From positions 1-47,791 of the forward strand of contig CAMDWI010000024.1 of assembly GCA_945878555.1 (NCBI GenBank): a stretch of 47,791 bases of DNA, read 5' to 3'. Shown here piece by piece: positions 27,323 through 35,734 of this stretch (positions are counted from its first letter, which is position 1; each line of letters starts with the position of its first letter). The translations under genes and the position numbers were made by a program. Below the pieces are notes generated by a model. That model saw only the letters and a program-made list of their open reading frames with translations. It was not told the origin of the DNA and searched no databases. This DNA is from Klebsiella pneumoniae. GTDB taxonomy: Bacteria > Pseudomonadota > Gammaproteobacteria > Eutrophobiales > Eutrophobiaceae.

Positions 27323-27823
27323 CGGAGTTGGCGTCCTGCATTTATAGGATACAACATTGTAAATATGGCCATTTTGCGGTGATGCAATAATTCCAGTCCA
27401 GCAAATTGCCGCCTGGGTCCGGTATACCCTGACGAAATTACCCCGTAACTGACAGTCTGACCCATATTTATTATTGTTGTTCGACCGGATCTTGCAATTA
27501 TATTACTTTATATGAAGGAAGACAGGGCGAGGTGAATTGTAACTAAGTGTTTCAGAAATCAGGTGCTAGCTGGCAGGCCGTGCAGGTTAAAACCATTAAA
27601 TCCCGGGAAAATGTAAACATTCCATGCCGTGTCAGAGCAGTTCATCTGATGTTTCAAACAGGACCGGGATTAACTGCCTGCTCCCCCTTTTTTTTGCTGT
27701 TGCTGATTTGAGCCTGTTTCTCTTAGAATCAGGCCGTAAACGGGAGTTAAGCGTAGAGCAATTCCGCGATTCCCGACCAGACCAATACAGTTAACAGGCC
27801 CTGGATCAATAGAATAAAAAAAA
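27323..27823. other. Divergent intergenic region before the hybrid kinase
   Basis: 501 bases without a convincing gene, probably holding promoters for both neighbours. A sigma-70-like candidate on the plus strand is TTGTTC, 16 bases, TATATT (about 27476-27503), far from the kinase start. No sigma-54 or sigma-28 motif with correct spacing was found. Confidence 0.4.
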
Positions 27824-30553
27824 GTGTCAAGTCCTGATCAAATTATCAAACAACGGCTGTCCTTGCTCAGGATTTCCTACGCCGGTTCCATCCGGGAGGA
27901 AATGACGCGCATCCTTTCAGTCTGGCAACAGTGCAAGGGATATGATGCAAACGATGACCTGTTGTCTACAGTCATCCGCCATCTTGAAAATCAGGTCAAA
28001 TCCGGCGTTGCCTTCGGATATACCCGTCTTGCCGACCTGTTAAGTAATCTTGAGTTACTGGCAATATCGATCCGGACAGAAGCGACCGAGATAAATGCGA
28101 TCCACCGGGCACAATGGGACCGGGTGTACACTTCTATCATTCAGTTAATTGATGCCGGTCTGGACGATGTGCCAGTTAACGGTCGTGCCAGCCCGGATGG
28201 TTACCGGCAGATCCCCGGGTTTGACGGGATACGCCATCTGTATTGTCTGGGGGTCATACCTGATCTGGCGGCGAATCTGAAACCGGAACTCGACAGGCAT
28301 GGTTTTCAGGTCCACCTGTTTCCGGATCTGAATTACAGCATTGATGGCAGCGGTATTGAACCTGACATAATCATTATCGATCTGGACGAGCTGTTTGCAA
28401 AAAGGCAGCACAACGGTACCTTGCGTAATCTGCTGGGCCAGTTCCAGCCTGATGCGCTCAAGATAGGTCTGTCTGTACGCGACGATATCACGGCCAGACT
28501 GGCGGCGATCCAGGCGGGGATAAACCAGTACATCATCAAACCAGTCAGTGTGCCGTATATAACCGATATGCTGATGGAGCTGTCTACCGGCAGTCCCGAG
28601 CGCGCCTACCGTGTGTTGATACTGGAACAGGACAGGGGGCTGGGCCGGTATTACGGTACGGTGCTGGAGCAATCCGGGTTTAGTGTCACCGTGATTGATA
28701 CACCCTATAACCTGATCCAGGCCATCAATGAAGGCCGGCCGGAACTGTTGTTGCTGGGTGATCAGGTTTGTGATCACAAGGGTTATGACCTGGCCCGCCT
28801 GCTGCGGCAGGACAAGAATTTTTCTTCCATCTCGATACTGCTGATGTCATCGGTTATGCCTGCAAGACGCGAGCAGCTGCTGCTGTCCTCTGGAATTGAC
28901 GACATCCTGCTGAGGCCACTGCTGCCTGAACAACTGGTGACCGCTGTGAAGGCACGCGCCTCGCGGGTCCGGAGTCTGGCGAGTGTGAATACCAATATGC
29001 TGACGACCCTGCGGGATTTGCAAAACCAGCAACGTGCGATGAATCAGCATTTTGCGGTGTGTGTAACGAATCTTGACAGTGAAATCATCTATGTAAATCC
29101 GCGGTTTGAGTCGATGACCGGGTATACGCAACAGGACCTGCTGGGCAGACACCACAGGATTCTTTTTTCCGAGTCAGTCAACCGTGACAAACTGAAACAG
29201 CTATACACGGAACTGGGCCGGAATAACGTCTGGCAGGGAGAACTCTGCGGACAGCGCAAGGGCGGCGCACCTTACTGGACCCTGCTGACACTGATCCCGT
29301 TTCTTGATGACCAGGGACGGCCTTACCAGTACGTCGCCATCTTCAGCGACATTACCGCCCGCATCAAGATGGAAAAGGAGTTGCAGCTGGCGAGGGACAA
29401 TGCCGTCATGGCCGACCGGGCCAAGTCCGAGTTTCTCTCCAGCATGAGTCATGAGTTGCGTACACCGATGAATGCTATCCTCGGGTTTGCCCAGTTATTG
29501 AAAGAGGGCAAATACGACAACCCGGGGAAATATCACCAGTACCATAACGAGATATTCAAGGCGGGACATCATTTGTTACAGCTGATCAACGATGTGCTTG
29601 ATCTGGCGAGGATAGAACAGAACGAACTGAGTGTGGACATCATCTCGGTGCCACTAAAGGACATACTGCAGGAGTGTTGTGCGCTGGTCATGCCGCTGGC
29701 AGACAGCCGGGAAGTCAGCATACACCACGAGTACACCAGTGATGAAGATGTGGTGGTGCTTGCCGATCCGCTCAGGTTGAAACAGATATTTGTCAATCTG
29801 TTGTCGAATGCCATCAAGTATAATATCCATGGCGGGACAGTCCGGATTGAATGGGTCTGGCATACAGCCGATAAAATCCGTATCAGTATTACCGATACCG
29901 GCATGGGCATCCCGCCGGACCAGCTGGACAACCTGTTTCAACCGTTCGGCAGACTGGAGATCCACAAGCGGGAAGAAGGTGTGGGTATCGGCCTCGCCCT
30001 GAGTAAACGACTGGCGCACCTGATGAAAGGAGAAATCCAGGTAACCAGCAAATTAATGGAAGGTACGACATTTGTTGTCATCATGGAGGCTGATACCAGT
30101 CTGAAGAATGTCATACATGCTACCCGGACTGAGGATATTCCGCCATCAACCGGACATATACTGTCACCTGAATTCCGGATACTCTATATCGAAGACAGCC
30201 TCACCAACTATCGGGTGATGAAGGCAATCCTGTCACTCCGGCCAAACTACAGGTTGATCCATGTGGAAGATGCCGAGACCGGTATTGCGCTGATACATAA
30301 TAATCGACCGGATATGGTACTGATGGACATCCAGTTACCCGGCATCAACGGGATCGCTGCATTCCAGCAGATCCGGAAAACCTGGACCCCGGCGCAGTTA
30401 CCGGTCATTGCGGTGACCGCGTACGCTGACCAGCAGTTCCGGGAGAAAATTGTCCGGGCAGGGTTTGATGACTACATTACCAAACCGCTCATAGTCGATA
30501 CGTTTTTATCCACACTTGACAGGTATGTGCCCCTGCCAGATGTGAACACTTGA
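27824..30553 (+). CDS. Hybrid histidine kinase with degenerate Hpt and two receiver-like modules
   Basis: 909 residues, no membrane segment. An N-terminal Hpt-like helical module (about 15-110) has asparagine 56 where the phosphorylated histidine is expected (NQVKSGVAFGY). A first receiver-like module (138-252) has an aspartate at 186 and KP at 239-240 but lacks the acidic pair. A second (262-378) has glycine 312 at the phosphorylation position and RP instead of KP. A PAS domain (about 405-515) and an intact kinase core follow: His543 in SHELRTPMNAI, N-box NLLSNAIKY, G-boxes DTGMGI and GIGLALSKRL. A normal receiver ends the protein (acceptor D835, LMDIQLPG; TKP at 886-888). The start is GTG with no clear ribosome-binding site, so it is uncertain. 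Followed 41 bases later by a response regulator. Confidence 0.88.
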   Translation: MSSPDQIIKQRLSLLRISYAGSIREEMTRILSVWQQCKGYDANDDLLSTVIRHLENQVKSGVAFGYTRLADLLSNLELLAISIRTEATEINAIHRAQWDRVYTSIIQLIDAGLDDVPVNGRASPDGYRQIPGFDGIRHLYCLGVIPDLAANLKPELDRHGFQVHLFPDLNYSIDGSGIEPDIIIIDLDELFAKRQHNGTLRNLLGQFQPDALKIGLSVRDDITARLAAIQAGINQYIIKPVSVPYITDMLMELSTGSPERAYRVLILEQDRGLGRYYGTVLEQSGFSVTVIDTPYNLIQAINEGRPELLLLGDQVCDHKGYDLARLLRQDKNFSSISILLMSSVMPARREQLLLSSGIDDILLRPLLPEQLVTAVKARASRVRSLASVNTNMLTTLRDLQNQQRAMNQHFAVCVTNLDSEIIYVNPRFESMTGYTQQDLLGRHHRILFSESVNRDKLKQLYTELGRNNVWQGELCGQRKGGAPYWTLLTLIPFLDDQGRPYQYVAIFSDITARIKMEKELQLARDNAVMADRAKSEFLSSMSHELRTPMNAILGFAQLLKEGKYDNPGKYHQYHNEIFKAGHHLLQLINDVLDLARIEQNELSVDIISVPLKDILQECCALVMPLADSREVSIHHEYTSDEDVVVLADPLRLKQIFVNLLSNAIKYNIHGGTVRIEWVWHTADKIRISITDTGMGIPPDQLDNLFQPFGRLEIHKREEGVGIGLALSKRLAHLMKGEIQVTSKLMEGTTFVVIMEADTSLKNVIHATRTEDIPPSTGHILSPEFRILYIEDSLTNYRVMKAILSLRPNYRLIHVEDAETGIALIHNNRPDMVLMDIQLPGINGIAAFQQIRKTWTPAQLPVIAVTAYADQQFREKIVRAGFDDYITKPLIVDTFLSTLDRYVPLPDVNT

Positions 30554-30594
30554 TAGATTCATTCACCTAAACCAACCAGACGGCAAAAATAACC

Positions 30595-31329
30595 ATGTCC
30601 CAGCTTACAATCAGATCCGGAACCAGAATCGCCTTACTTGAGGACAATAAAACCGAGTCATTATTGCTCAAACATTATATTGAGTCCGTCGGGGGTATCT
30701 GTGATGTATATGAAACCGGTCAATCGCTGGTGCGTAACCTGCACAAGCAGCCCTGTGACCTGTTGATACTGGACTGGGAACTGCCTGACATTGCGGGTGA
30801 CCGGATATTAAGCTGGGTGAGGGACAATATGGGCTGGACCCTGCCGGTGATCTTTGTCACCGGTCGTGATGCAACCGAGGATATTGTCTCCATGCTCGAG
30901 GCCGGTGCTGACGACTACATGGTAAAACCTGTCGACTACAAGGAGTTGACTGCCAGGATCGAGGCATTGATCCGCCGGACAAGTCGGCGCGAAGTATCCT
31001 CCCAGATTGTAAATGCAGATGTCTATGTGGTCGATTTCAGCAATCATGTAATTACCCGTGATGGTGATGCCATTACCCTGACACCGAAGGAATTCGAACT
31101 GGCGGGTTATCTGTTTCGCAATATTGGCGAACTGGTACCCCGCGACAAACTGCTGCGTGAATTATGGGGCTATGGTCCTCAGATCAATACGCGCACGATC
31201 GATATTCATATCAGTCGATTGCGCAAGAAGCTGCAGTTCACCCGGGAAACCGGCTGGATACTCACCTCAATATATGATCGCGGCTATCGTCTGGACTTTA
31301 CCGGAATGGAACAACTGAAAGCATCCTGA
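30595..31329 (+). CDS. OmpR/PhoB-type response regulator
   Basis: 244 residues. Receiver at about 10-130 (acidic LLEDN, acceptor in LLILDWELPD, KP in YMVKPVD) and a C-terminal winged helix at about 140-238 (LTPKEFELAGYLFRN and TRTIDIHISRLRKKL). It should bind DNA and be phosphorylated by the preceding hybrid kinase. The target genes cannot be read from the sequence. It may be a passenger between the filament block and fleQ rather than a flagellar regulator. Confidence 0.9.
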   Translation: MSQLTIRSGTRIALLEDNKTESLLLKHYIESVGGICDVYETGQSLVRNLHKQPCDLLILDWELPDIAGDRILSWVRDNMGWTLPVIFVTGRDATEDIVSMLEAGADDYMVKPVDYKELTARIEALIRRTSRREVSSQIVNADVYVVDFSNHVITRDGDAITLTPKEFELAGYLFRNIGELVPRDKLLRELWGYGPQINTRTIDIHISRLRKKLQFTRETGWILTSIYDRGYRLDFTGMEQLKAS

Positions 31330-31386
31330 AATAAAAAGTTCGCCTTTGTATCTGCTTTGTAACCGCGCATTACCCTGATCCATAAC

Positions 31387-31410
31387 AGACCGCGCGCGAT
31401 ACCGCGGTCT
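31387..31410. terminator. Candidate stem-loop after the response regulator gene
   Basis: AGACCGCG, 8 bases, CGCGGTCT: a perfect 8-base GC-rich stem about 58 bases after the stop. No T-run follows, so this may be a hairpin without intrinsic termination. Confidence 0.35.
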
Positions 31411-31436
31411 CCCGTCAGTTCCGGCGTTGTTGCAAC

Positions 31437-31466
31437 ATTCTGTTTTTTACATTATTGAAACAGAAT
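31437..31466. promoter_or_regulatory. Inverted repeat upstream of fleQ
   Basis: ATTCTGTTT, 12 bases, AAACAGAAT: a perfect 9-base-arm repeat centred about 82 bases before the fleQ start. AT-rich and without a following T-run, so it looks more like a protein-binding site than a terminator. The regulator is unknown. Confidence 0.45.
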
Positions 31467-31533
31467 TGGATGCAGGCCGGTGTTATAGTTTATCCATGTC
31501 AAACCAGATTCTACTAAAGGCCTTCAGACAGTT

Positions 31534-32748
31534 ATGAGTGCCCTGGCATTTCAGCATAATGAAGACAACACCGTCCCCTCGGAACAGTTGATCCAGGTAC
31601 GGGAGACTGACAGTTGCCCGTTGATCGGGATGAGTCAGGCGATCCAGCAGGTAAACCGGCTTATCGGTTTTGTGGCTGACGATGATGCCAGTGTGCTTGT
31701 GCTTGGAGAGTCAGGTACCGGCAAGGAACTGGTTGCACGCCGGTTGCATTATCTCTCCTCCCGCCGGGACAAGCCGTTTGTGCCGGTCAACTGCGGGGCC
31801 ATCCCGCATGATCTGCTTGAAAGTGAATTGTTCGGGCACGAGAAAGGCGCATTTACCGGTGCACAAAGCGGCAGGGTCGGGCGTTTCGAGCTTGCCCGCG
31901 GAGGCACGCTGTTTCTGGATGAAATCGGGGAGATGAGTCTGCCCATGCAGGTCAAGATCCTGCGCGTATTACAGGAACGGGTCTTTGAAAGGGTCGGCTC
32001 CAGTCGCAGTATGACTGCGGATGTACGTATCGTCGCTGCTACCCATCGCAATCTTGAACAGGAAATCGAGGCAGGAAACTTCCGCGAGGACCTGTTTTAC
32101 CGTATCAATGTGTTTCCGATTGAAATGCCGCCATTGCGGGATCGCACGGAAGATCTGCCGTTGCTGATCAACCAGTTCTGCCTGCAATTACAAAAGGAAA
32201 AAGGCGTGACCATCCGCTTTTCCCGGGCGGCCATGTCGGTATTACAACAACATGCCTGGCCAGGCAATATCCGCGAACTCGGCAATCTGGTCAAACGACT
32301 GGTGATTTTATATCCAGGTCGTACCATTGAGGTAAACGATCTGCCACCGAAATACCGGCCTCAACCATCGAGTGTGATTGCCAATGTATCCGGATATACA
32401 GTTGACGAGTCAGATGGACTGCAACTGGATATGCTCGATGCCAGTTTTCTGGCAGAGCCGGAGCCGACCTGCGATGTTCCGGAATCCTGCGCCAGTTACC
32501 CGGAACAACCTGCCCAACATGAGATCAATACGCTCGGTGAGCAGGGCGTGGACCTGAAAAGTTATCTGGAACAGATCGAGCAGTCACTGATACGCCAGGC
32601 ACTGGACGAATCCGGTGGTGTTGTCTCGCGGGCTGCAGACATGCTCAATCTGCGTCGGACCACGCTGGTAGAAAAGTTACGTAAATATGGCGTCAACCCG
32701 GAACAGACGCGCCGGAAAATTGACAACATCCTCTCCACACTACAGTAA
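31534..32748 (+). CDS. fleQ: FleQ/FlrA-type sigma-54 activator lacking the N-terminal receiver
   Basis: 404 residues against about 490 for Pseudomonas FleQ. The AAA+ domain starts near residue 28: Walker A GESGTGKE at 58-65, GAFTGA at 105-110, Walker B LFLDE at 126-130. The C-terminus has a Fis-type helix-turn-helix; [16 protein letters not shown] is very like FleQ, as is the conserved [21 protein letters not shown] before it. The first 27 residues contain no receiver-like (FleQ) domain. The flagellar master activator should open the sigma-54 promoters in this cluster. Located before fleS-fleR as in Pseudomonas. Assignment rests on the C-terminus and context. Confidence 0.85.
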   Translation: MSALAFQHNEDNTVPSEQLIQVRETDSCPLIGMSQAIQQVNRLIGFVADDDASVLVLGESGTGKELVARRLHYLSSRRDKPFVPVNCGAIPHDLLESELFGHEKGAFTGAQSGRVGRFELARGGTLFLDEIGEMSLPMQVKILRVLQERVFERVGSSRSMTADVRIVAATHRNLEQEIEAGNFREDLFYRINVFPIEMPPLRDRTEDLPLLINQFCLQLQKEKGVTIRFSRAAMSVLQQHAWPGNIRELGNLVKRLVILYPGRTIEVNDLPPKYRPQPSSVIANVSGYTVDESDGLQLDMLDASFLAEPEPTCDVPESCASYPEQPAQHEINTLGEQGVDLKSYLEQIEQSLIRQALDESGGVVSRAADMLNLRRTTLVEKLRKYGVNPEQTRRKIDNILSTLQ

Positions 32749-32777
32749 GTTTCTGTTTATCCAGTAAAAATAATACA

Positions 32778-32793
32778 CGGCACGGTTCTTGCC
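32778..32793 (+). promoter_or_regulatory. Putative sigma-54 promoter for fleS-fleR
   Basis: CGGCACGGTTCTTGCC, one mismatch to TGGCAC-N5-TTGC, with correct spacing. Expected start near 32804, about 21 bases before fleS. FleQ control of fleSR is the known Pseudomonas order. Confidence 0.65.
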
Positions 32794-32824
32794 AGTAGTG
32801 ATCCAGTAGCAGATTACTGGAGCC

Positions 32825-33979
32825 ATGAAAATGCAGAACCAACTGGAAATCAATACACGCCTTGCCGATCGCCTCTGCGAACACAGCCTTGCCTGGTTCA
32901 TAACGATCCGGAACAGCCTGCAACAGGTTTGGCAATCGGTGTTCCATCGCAGGACTGTCAGTACTGAGGCAAATGCAAAAACCGTCGACTCAGCGCGTGA
33001 AGTACTGCAAACAATGCCGGTCGGTGTTGTATTGCTTGATCACAGCGGTGTAGTGAGTGAAGCGAATCCCGCCGCAATCGAATTACTGGGGCGGGAACTG
33101 CAAGGGGTGATCTGGCGCGATGCCGTCCAGCAATTGTTTGTGACTGACGGCGATAATGATATCGAGGTCCGAACCAGTAACGGCCATTTGCTCAATGTAA
33201 CCACGTATGCATTGCCGGGCAAGGGTGGTCAGGTCATCCTGCTGACCGACGTGACCCGCATCACCGTGCTGCGTGCTGAATACGAACATGTGCAACGTCT
33301 GTTTTCCATGGGCAATATGCTGGCGAACCTGGCACACCAGATCCGCACACCACTGACCACAGCGATGTTATACAACTCGTTGCGTACACCAGCGCTGGAG
33401 GACAGCTCGCGCCGCAAGCTGCAATCGAGCCTGCAACATCTGGAACGACTGGTGAACAACATGTTGCTGTTTGCACGCGGCAAGTCCATGCAGAGAAAAG
33501 TGGTCGATGTGATCGGATTGGTCACCGAGGTAAAGGATCTGACAGCACCACTGGTGGAAAAACAGGGATGCCGGGTGAATATAATCAATCGTGCCGGCAA
33601 GGCCTGTATCCTGGCCAACCGTGATGCCATCATTACGGCCTTGCAGAATCTCATCGTCAACGCCGCCCAGGCCTCTGACAGTGGCAGTGAAATTACCATT
33701 GATATACAGCACAGTGCCGGTCGACTGGAAATCAGTGTACGTGATCGCGGTCACGGCATAGCCCCGGAGGTGATCCCGGGTATATTCAATCCGTTTTTCA
33801 CGACGCGATCGAATGGTACCGGTCTTGGTCTGGCCGTTGTACATTCAGTCATACATTCGCACGGTGGCGAGATACAGGTTAAATCAGCGCCGGGTCAGGG
33901 TACGGTATTCAGTATCGTCCTGCCGGAGGTCGAGGCGGTCACTGTCGCCACGGCAGATCCTGCCGACATTGCGGCATAG
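32825..33979 (+). CDS. fleS: FleS-type sensor histidine kinase
   Basis: 384 residues. A PAS domain (about 55-145, TMPVGVVLLDHSGVVSEAN) lies before the kinase core. The H-box is NLAHQIRTPLTTAML with His171; the N-box is LQNLIVNAAQAS, and the ATP lid has GTGLGLAVVHSVI. No transmembrane segment, as in FleS. It should phosphorylate FleR to switch on the class III genes (hook and outer parts). The final 25 residues are variable. fleR follows after 10 bases. Confidence 0.9.
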   Translation: MKMQNQLEINTRLADRLCEHSLAWFITIRNSLQQVWQSVFHRRTVSTEANAKTVDSAREVLQTMPVGVVLLDHSGVVSEANPAAIELLGRELQGVIWRDAVQQLFVTDGDNDIEVRTSNGHLLNVTTYALPGKGGQVILLTDVTRITVLRAEYEHVQRLFSMGNMLANLAHQIRTPLTTAMLYNSLRTPALEDSSRRKLQSSLQHLERLVNNMLLFARGKSMQRKVVDVIGLVTEVKDLTAPLVEKQGCRVNIINRAGKACILANRDAIITALQNLIVNAAQASDSGSEITIDIQHSAGRLEISVRDRGHGIAPEVIPGIFNPFFTTRSNGTGLGLAVVHSVIHSHGGEIQVKSAPGQGTVFSIVLPEVEAVTVATADPADIAA

Positions 33980-33989
33980 GATGATCGCC

Positions 33990-35330
33990 ATGAATCATTT
34001 GCCGGTACTGGTTATTGAAGACGACCACGAACTGCGTGAAGCACTGGAGCTAACCTTGCAGCAGGACGGATTTGCTGTACTTGCAGCAGACAATGCAGAA
34101 ACCGGTATGGATCTGCTGACGCAACAACCTGTGGGCATGGTTGTGACCGATGTACACCTGCCTGGAAAAAACGGTTTGATGTTTCTTGAACACATCCAGC
34201 GCGGTTTTCCCGGGTTACCGGTACTGGTGATCACGGCTTTCGGCACAGTGCATGATGCAGTGGACGCGATGCGCAGCGGTGCGGTGGATTATCTGGTCAA
34301 GCCATTTGCACCTGATGTGTTGATCAGAAAGGTTCATGATTTCATTATTCGTAGCGAGGATGATGCCGGTGAGTTTGTCTCGGCAGAGCCCTCGGTGCGC
34401 GAGGTGTATGCACTGGCAAGCCGGGTTGCCCCGACAGATGCCACCGTGATGATCAGCGGTGAGTCGGGTACCGGCAAGGAAATCCTGGCGCGCTACCTGC
34501 ATCGCCATTCCAGCCGGTCCAGCGGACCTTTTATCGCCATCAATTGTGCCGCCATCCCTGAAAACATGCTCGAAGCCATGTTGTTTGGCTATGAAAAGGG
34601 GGCGTATACCGGGGCCACCCAGTCGACACCGGGCAAGTTTGAACAGGCCCAGGGCGGCACCTTGTTGCTGGATGAAATCACAGAGATGGATCTCGGTTTG
34701 CAGGCAAAGTTGCTGCGGGTGTTGCAGGAGCGTGAGGTCGAGCGACTGGGTGGACGCAGTCCGGTTACGCTCGATGTGCGTGTCATTACCACGACTAACC
34801 GCAAGCTGGCAGACGAGGTTGCGGCCGGACGTTTCCGTGAAGACCTGTTTTTCCGCCTGAACGTGTTTCCGCTGGTGCTGCCACCGTTGCGGCTAAGAAA
34901 GGCCGACATCGTCCCGCTGACAGAATTTTTGTTACGCAAACATGCCATACGTGGCGGTCGCCCGGTACCCCGGCTGTCCGAATCTGCGAGTCGCGCCCTG
35001 TTGCAATATGAGTGGCCAGGCAATATACGCGAGCTCGACAATAATCTGGTTCGTGCACTGGTGCTGCAACGTGGCAGCCATATCGAAAAGGAAGACCTGG
35101 GTATGGACCCGGTCCCGGTGAAGGACTACAGCGCCGAAGCAGAGATGATCCTGGCGGCTGAGTCACTGGACGGCAATCTGCGCTCGCATGAACAGTCTCT
35201 GATTCTGGAGGCACTCCGGACCGAAAGGGGAAGCAGAAAGTCCGCTGCCGAAAGACTGGGTATCAGCCCGAGGACACTGCGTTACAAGATTGCACAGATG
35301 CGCAGTGCAGGCATACCGATAACAATCTGA
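33990..35330 (+). CDS. fleR: FleR-type sigma-54-dependent response regulator
   Basis: 446 residues. Receiver 1-118 (acidic E10 D11 D12, acceptor D54 in TDVHLPG, K104 in LVKPF), AAA+ domain from about 133 (Walker A GESGTGKE at 157-164, GAYTGA at 204-209, LLLDE), and a C-terminal Fis-type helix (AERLGISPRTLRYKI). The loop has Y instead of F (GAYTGA), a common accepted variant. I placed the start at 33990 because AGGA lies about 9 bases ahead; ATG 33981 is too close to it. The frame is open upstream through fleS, but that stretch is not receiver-like. Confidence 0.92.
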   Translation: MNHLPVLVIEDDHELREALELTLQQDGFAVLAADNAETGMDLLTQQPVGMVVTDVHLPGKNGLMFLEHIQRGFPGLPVLVITAFGTVHDAVDAMRSGAVDYLVKPFAPDVLIRKVHDFIIRSEDDAGEFVSAEPSVREVYALASRVAPTDATVMISGESGTGKEILARYLHRHSSRSSGPFIAINCAAIPENMLEAMLFGYEKGAYTGATQSTPGKFEQAQGGTLLLDEITEMDLGLQAKLLRVLQEREVERLGGRSPVTLDVRVITTTNRKLADEVAAGRFREDLFFRLNVFPLVLPPLRLRKADIVPLTEFLLRKHAIRGGRPVPRLSESASRALLQYEWPGNIRELDNNLVRALVLQRGSHIEKEDLGMDPVPVKDYSAEAEMILAAESLDGNLRSHEQSLILEALRTERGSRKSAAERLGISPRTLRYKIAQMRSAGIPITI

Positions 35331-35358
35331 CCATCGTTGACAATACAGGTAAGCAACC

Positions 35359-35682
35359 ATGAATGATATAAACCGGATGGATTTGATCTCTGAACTGAAC
35401 CGGATGAGCGCGGCGGCCCGCGGCGAGCAGGCGGTCAGTGGTGGTGAAGGCATGATGAACCGTGACTTCATCGAGATATTGCAGAATTCGGTCAACCAGG
35501 TGAACAGCACCCAGCAGAGTGCGGCCCGGATGGCAGAGGCCTTTCAGACAGGTGACCCGGATATAGCGATATCCGATGTGATGATTTCGTCACAGAAATC
35601 CAGTATCGCCTTCACCGCAATGACCCAGGTACGCAATCGTCTTGTTTCAGCGTACCAGGAAATCATGTCGATGCAGGTCTGA
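35359..35682 (+). CDS. fliE: FliE, MS ring-rod junction protein
   Basis: 107 residues, normal length. The C-terminal helix pair (ISDVMISSQKSSIAFTAMTQVRNRLVSAYQEIMSM) is the FliE hallmark. It is the first rod-side protein exported and links the MS ring to FlgB. It starts 28 bases after fleR; no promoter motif is seen in the gap, so it may be read through or have a promoter inside fleR. Confidence 0.94.
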   Translation: MNDINRMDLISELNRMSAAARGEQAVSGGEGMMNRDFIEILQNSVNQVNSTQQSAARMAEAFQTGDPDIAISDVMISSQKSSIAFTAMTQVRNRLVSAYQEIMSMQV

Positions 35683-35734
35683 CAGGCCTGATTGCAAAAA
35701 CCCGGCATTTAACTCACAGGAATAAAACGCGTAT

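Noticed and set aside
27571..27583. Sigma-54-like TGGCAGGCCGTGC before the hybrid kinase
   Set aside because: GG-to-GC spacing is two bases too short.
33813..33989. Possible longer start for fleR (frame open upstream inside fleS)
   Set aside because: The extra residues overlap fleS in another frame, do not resemble a receiver, and the Shine-Dalgarno fits 33990.
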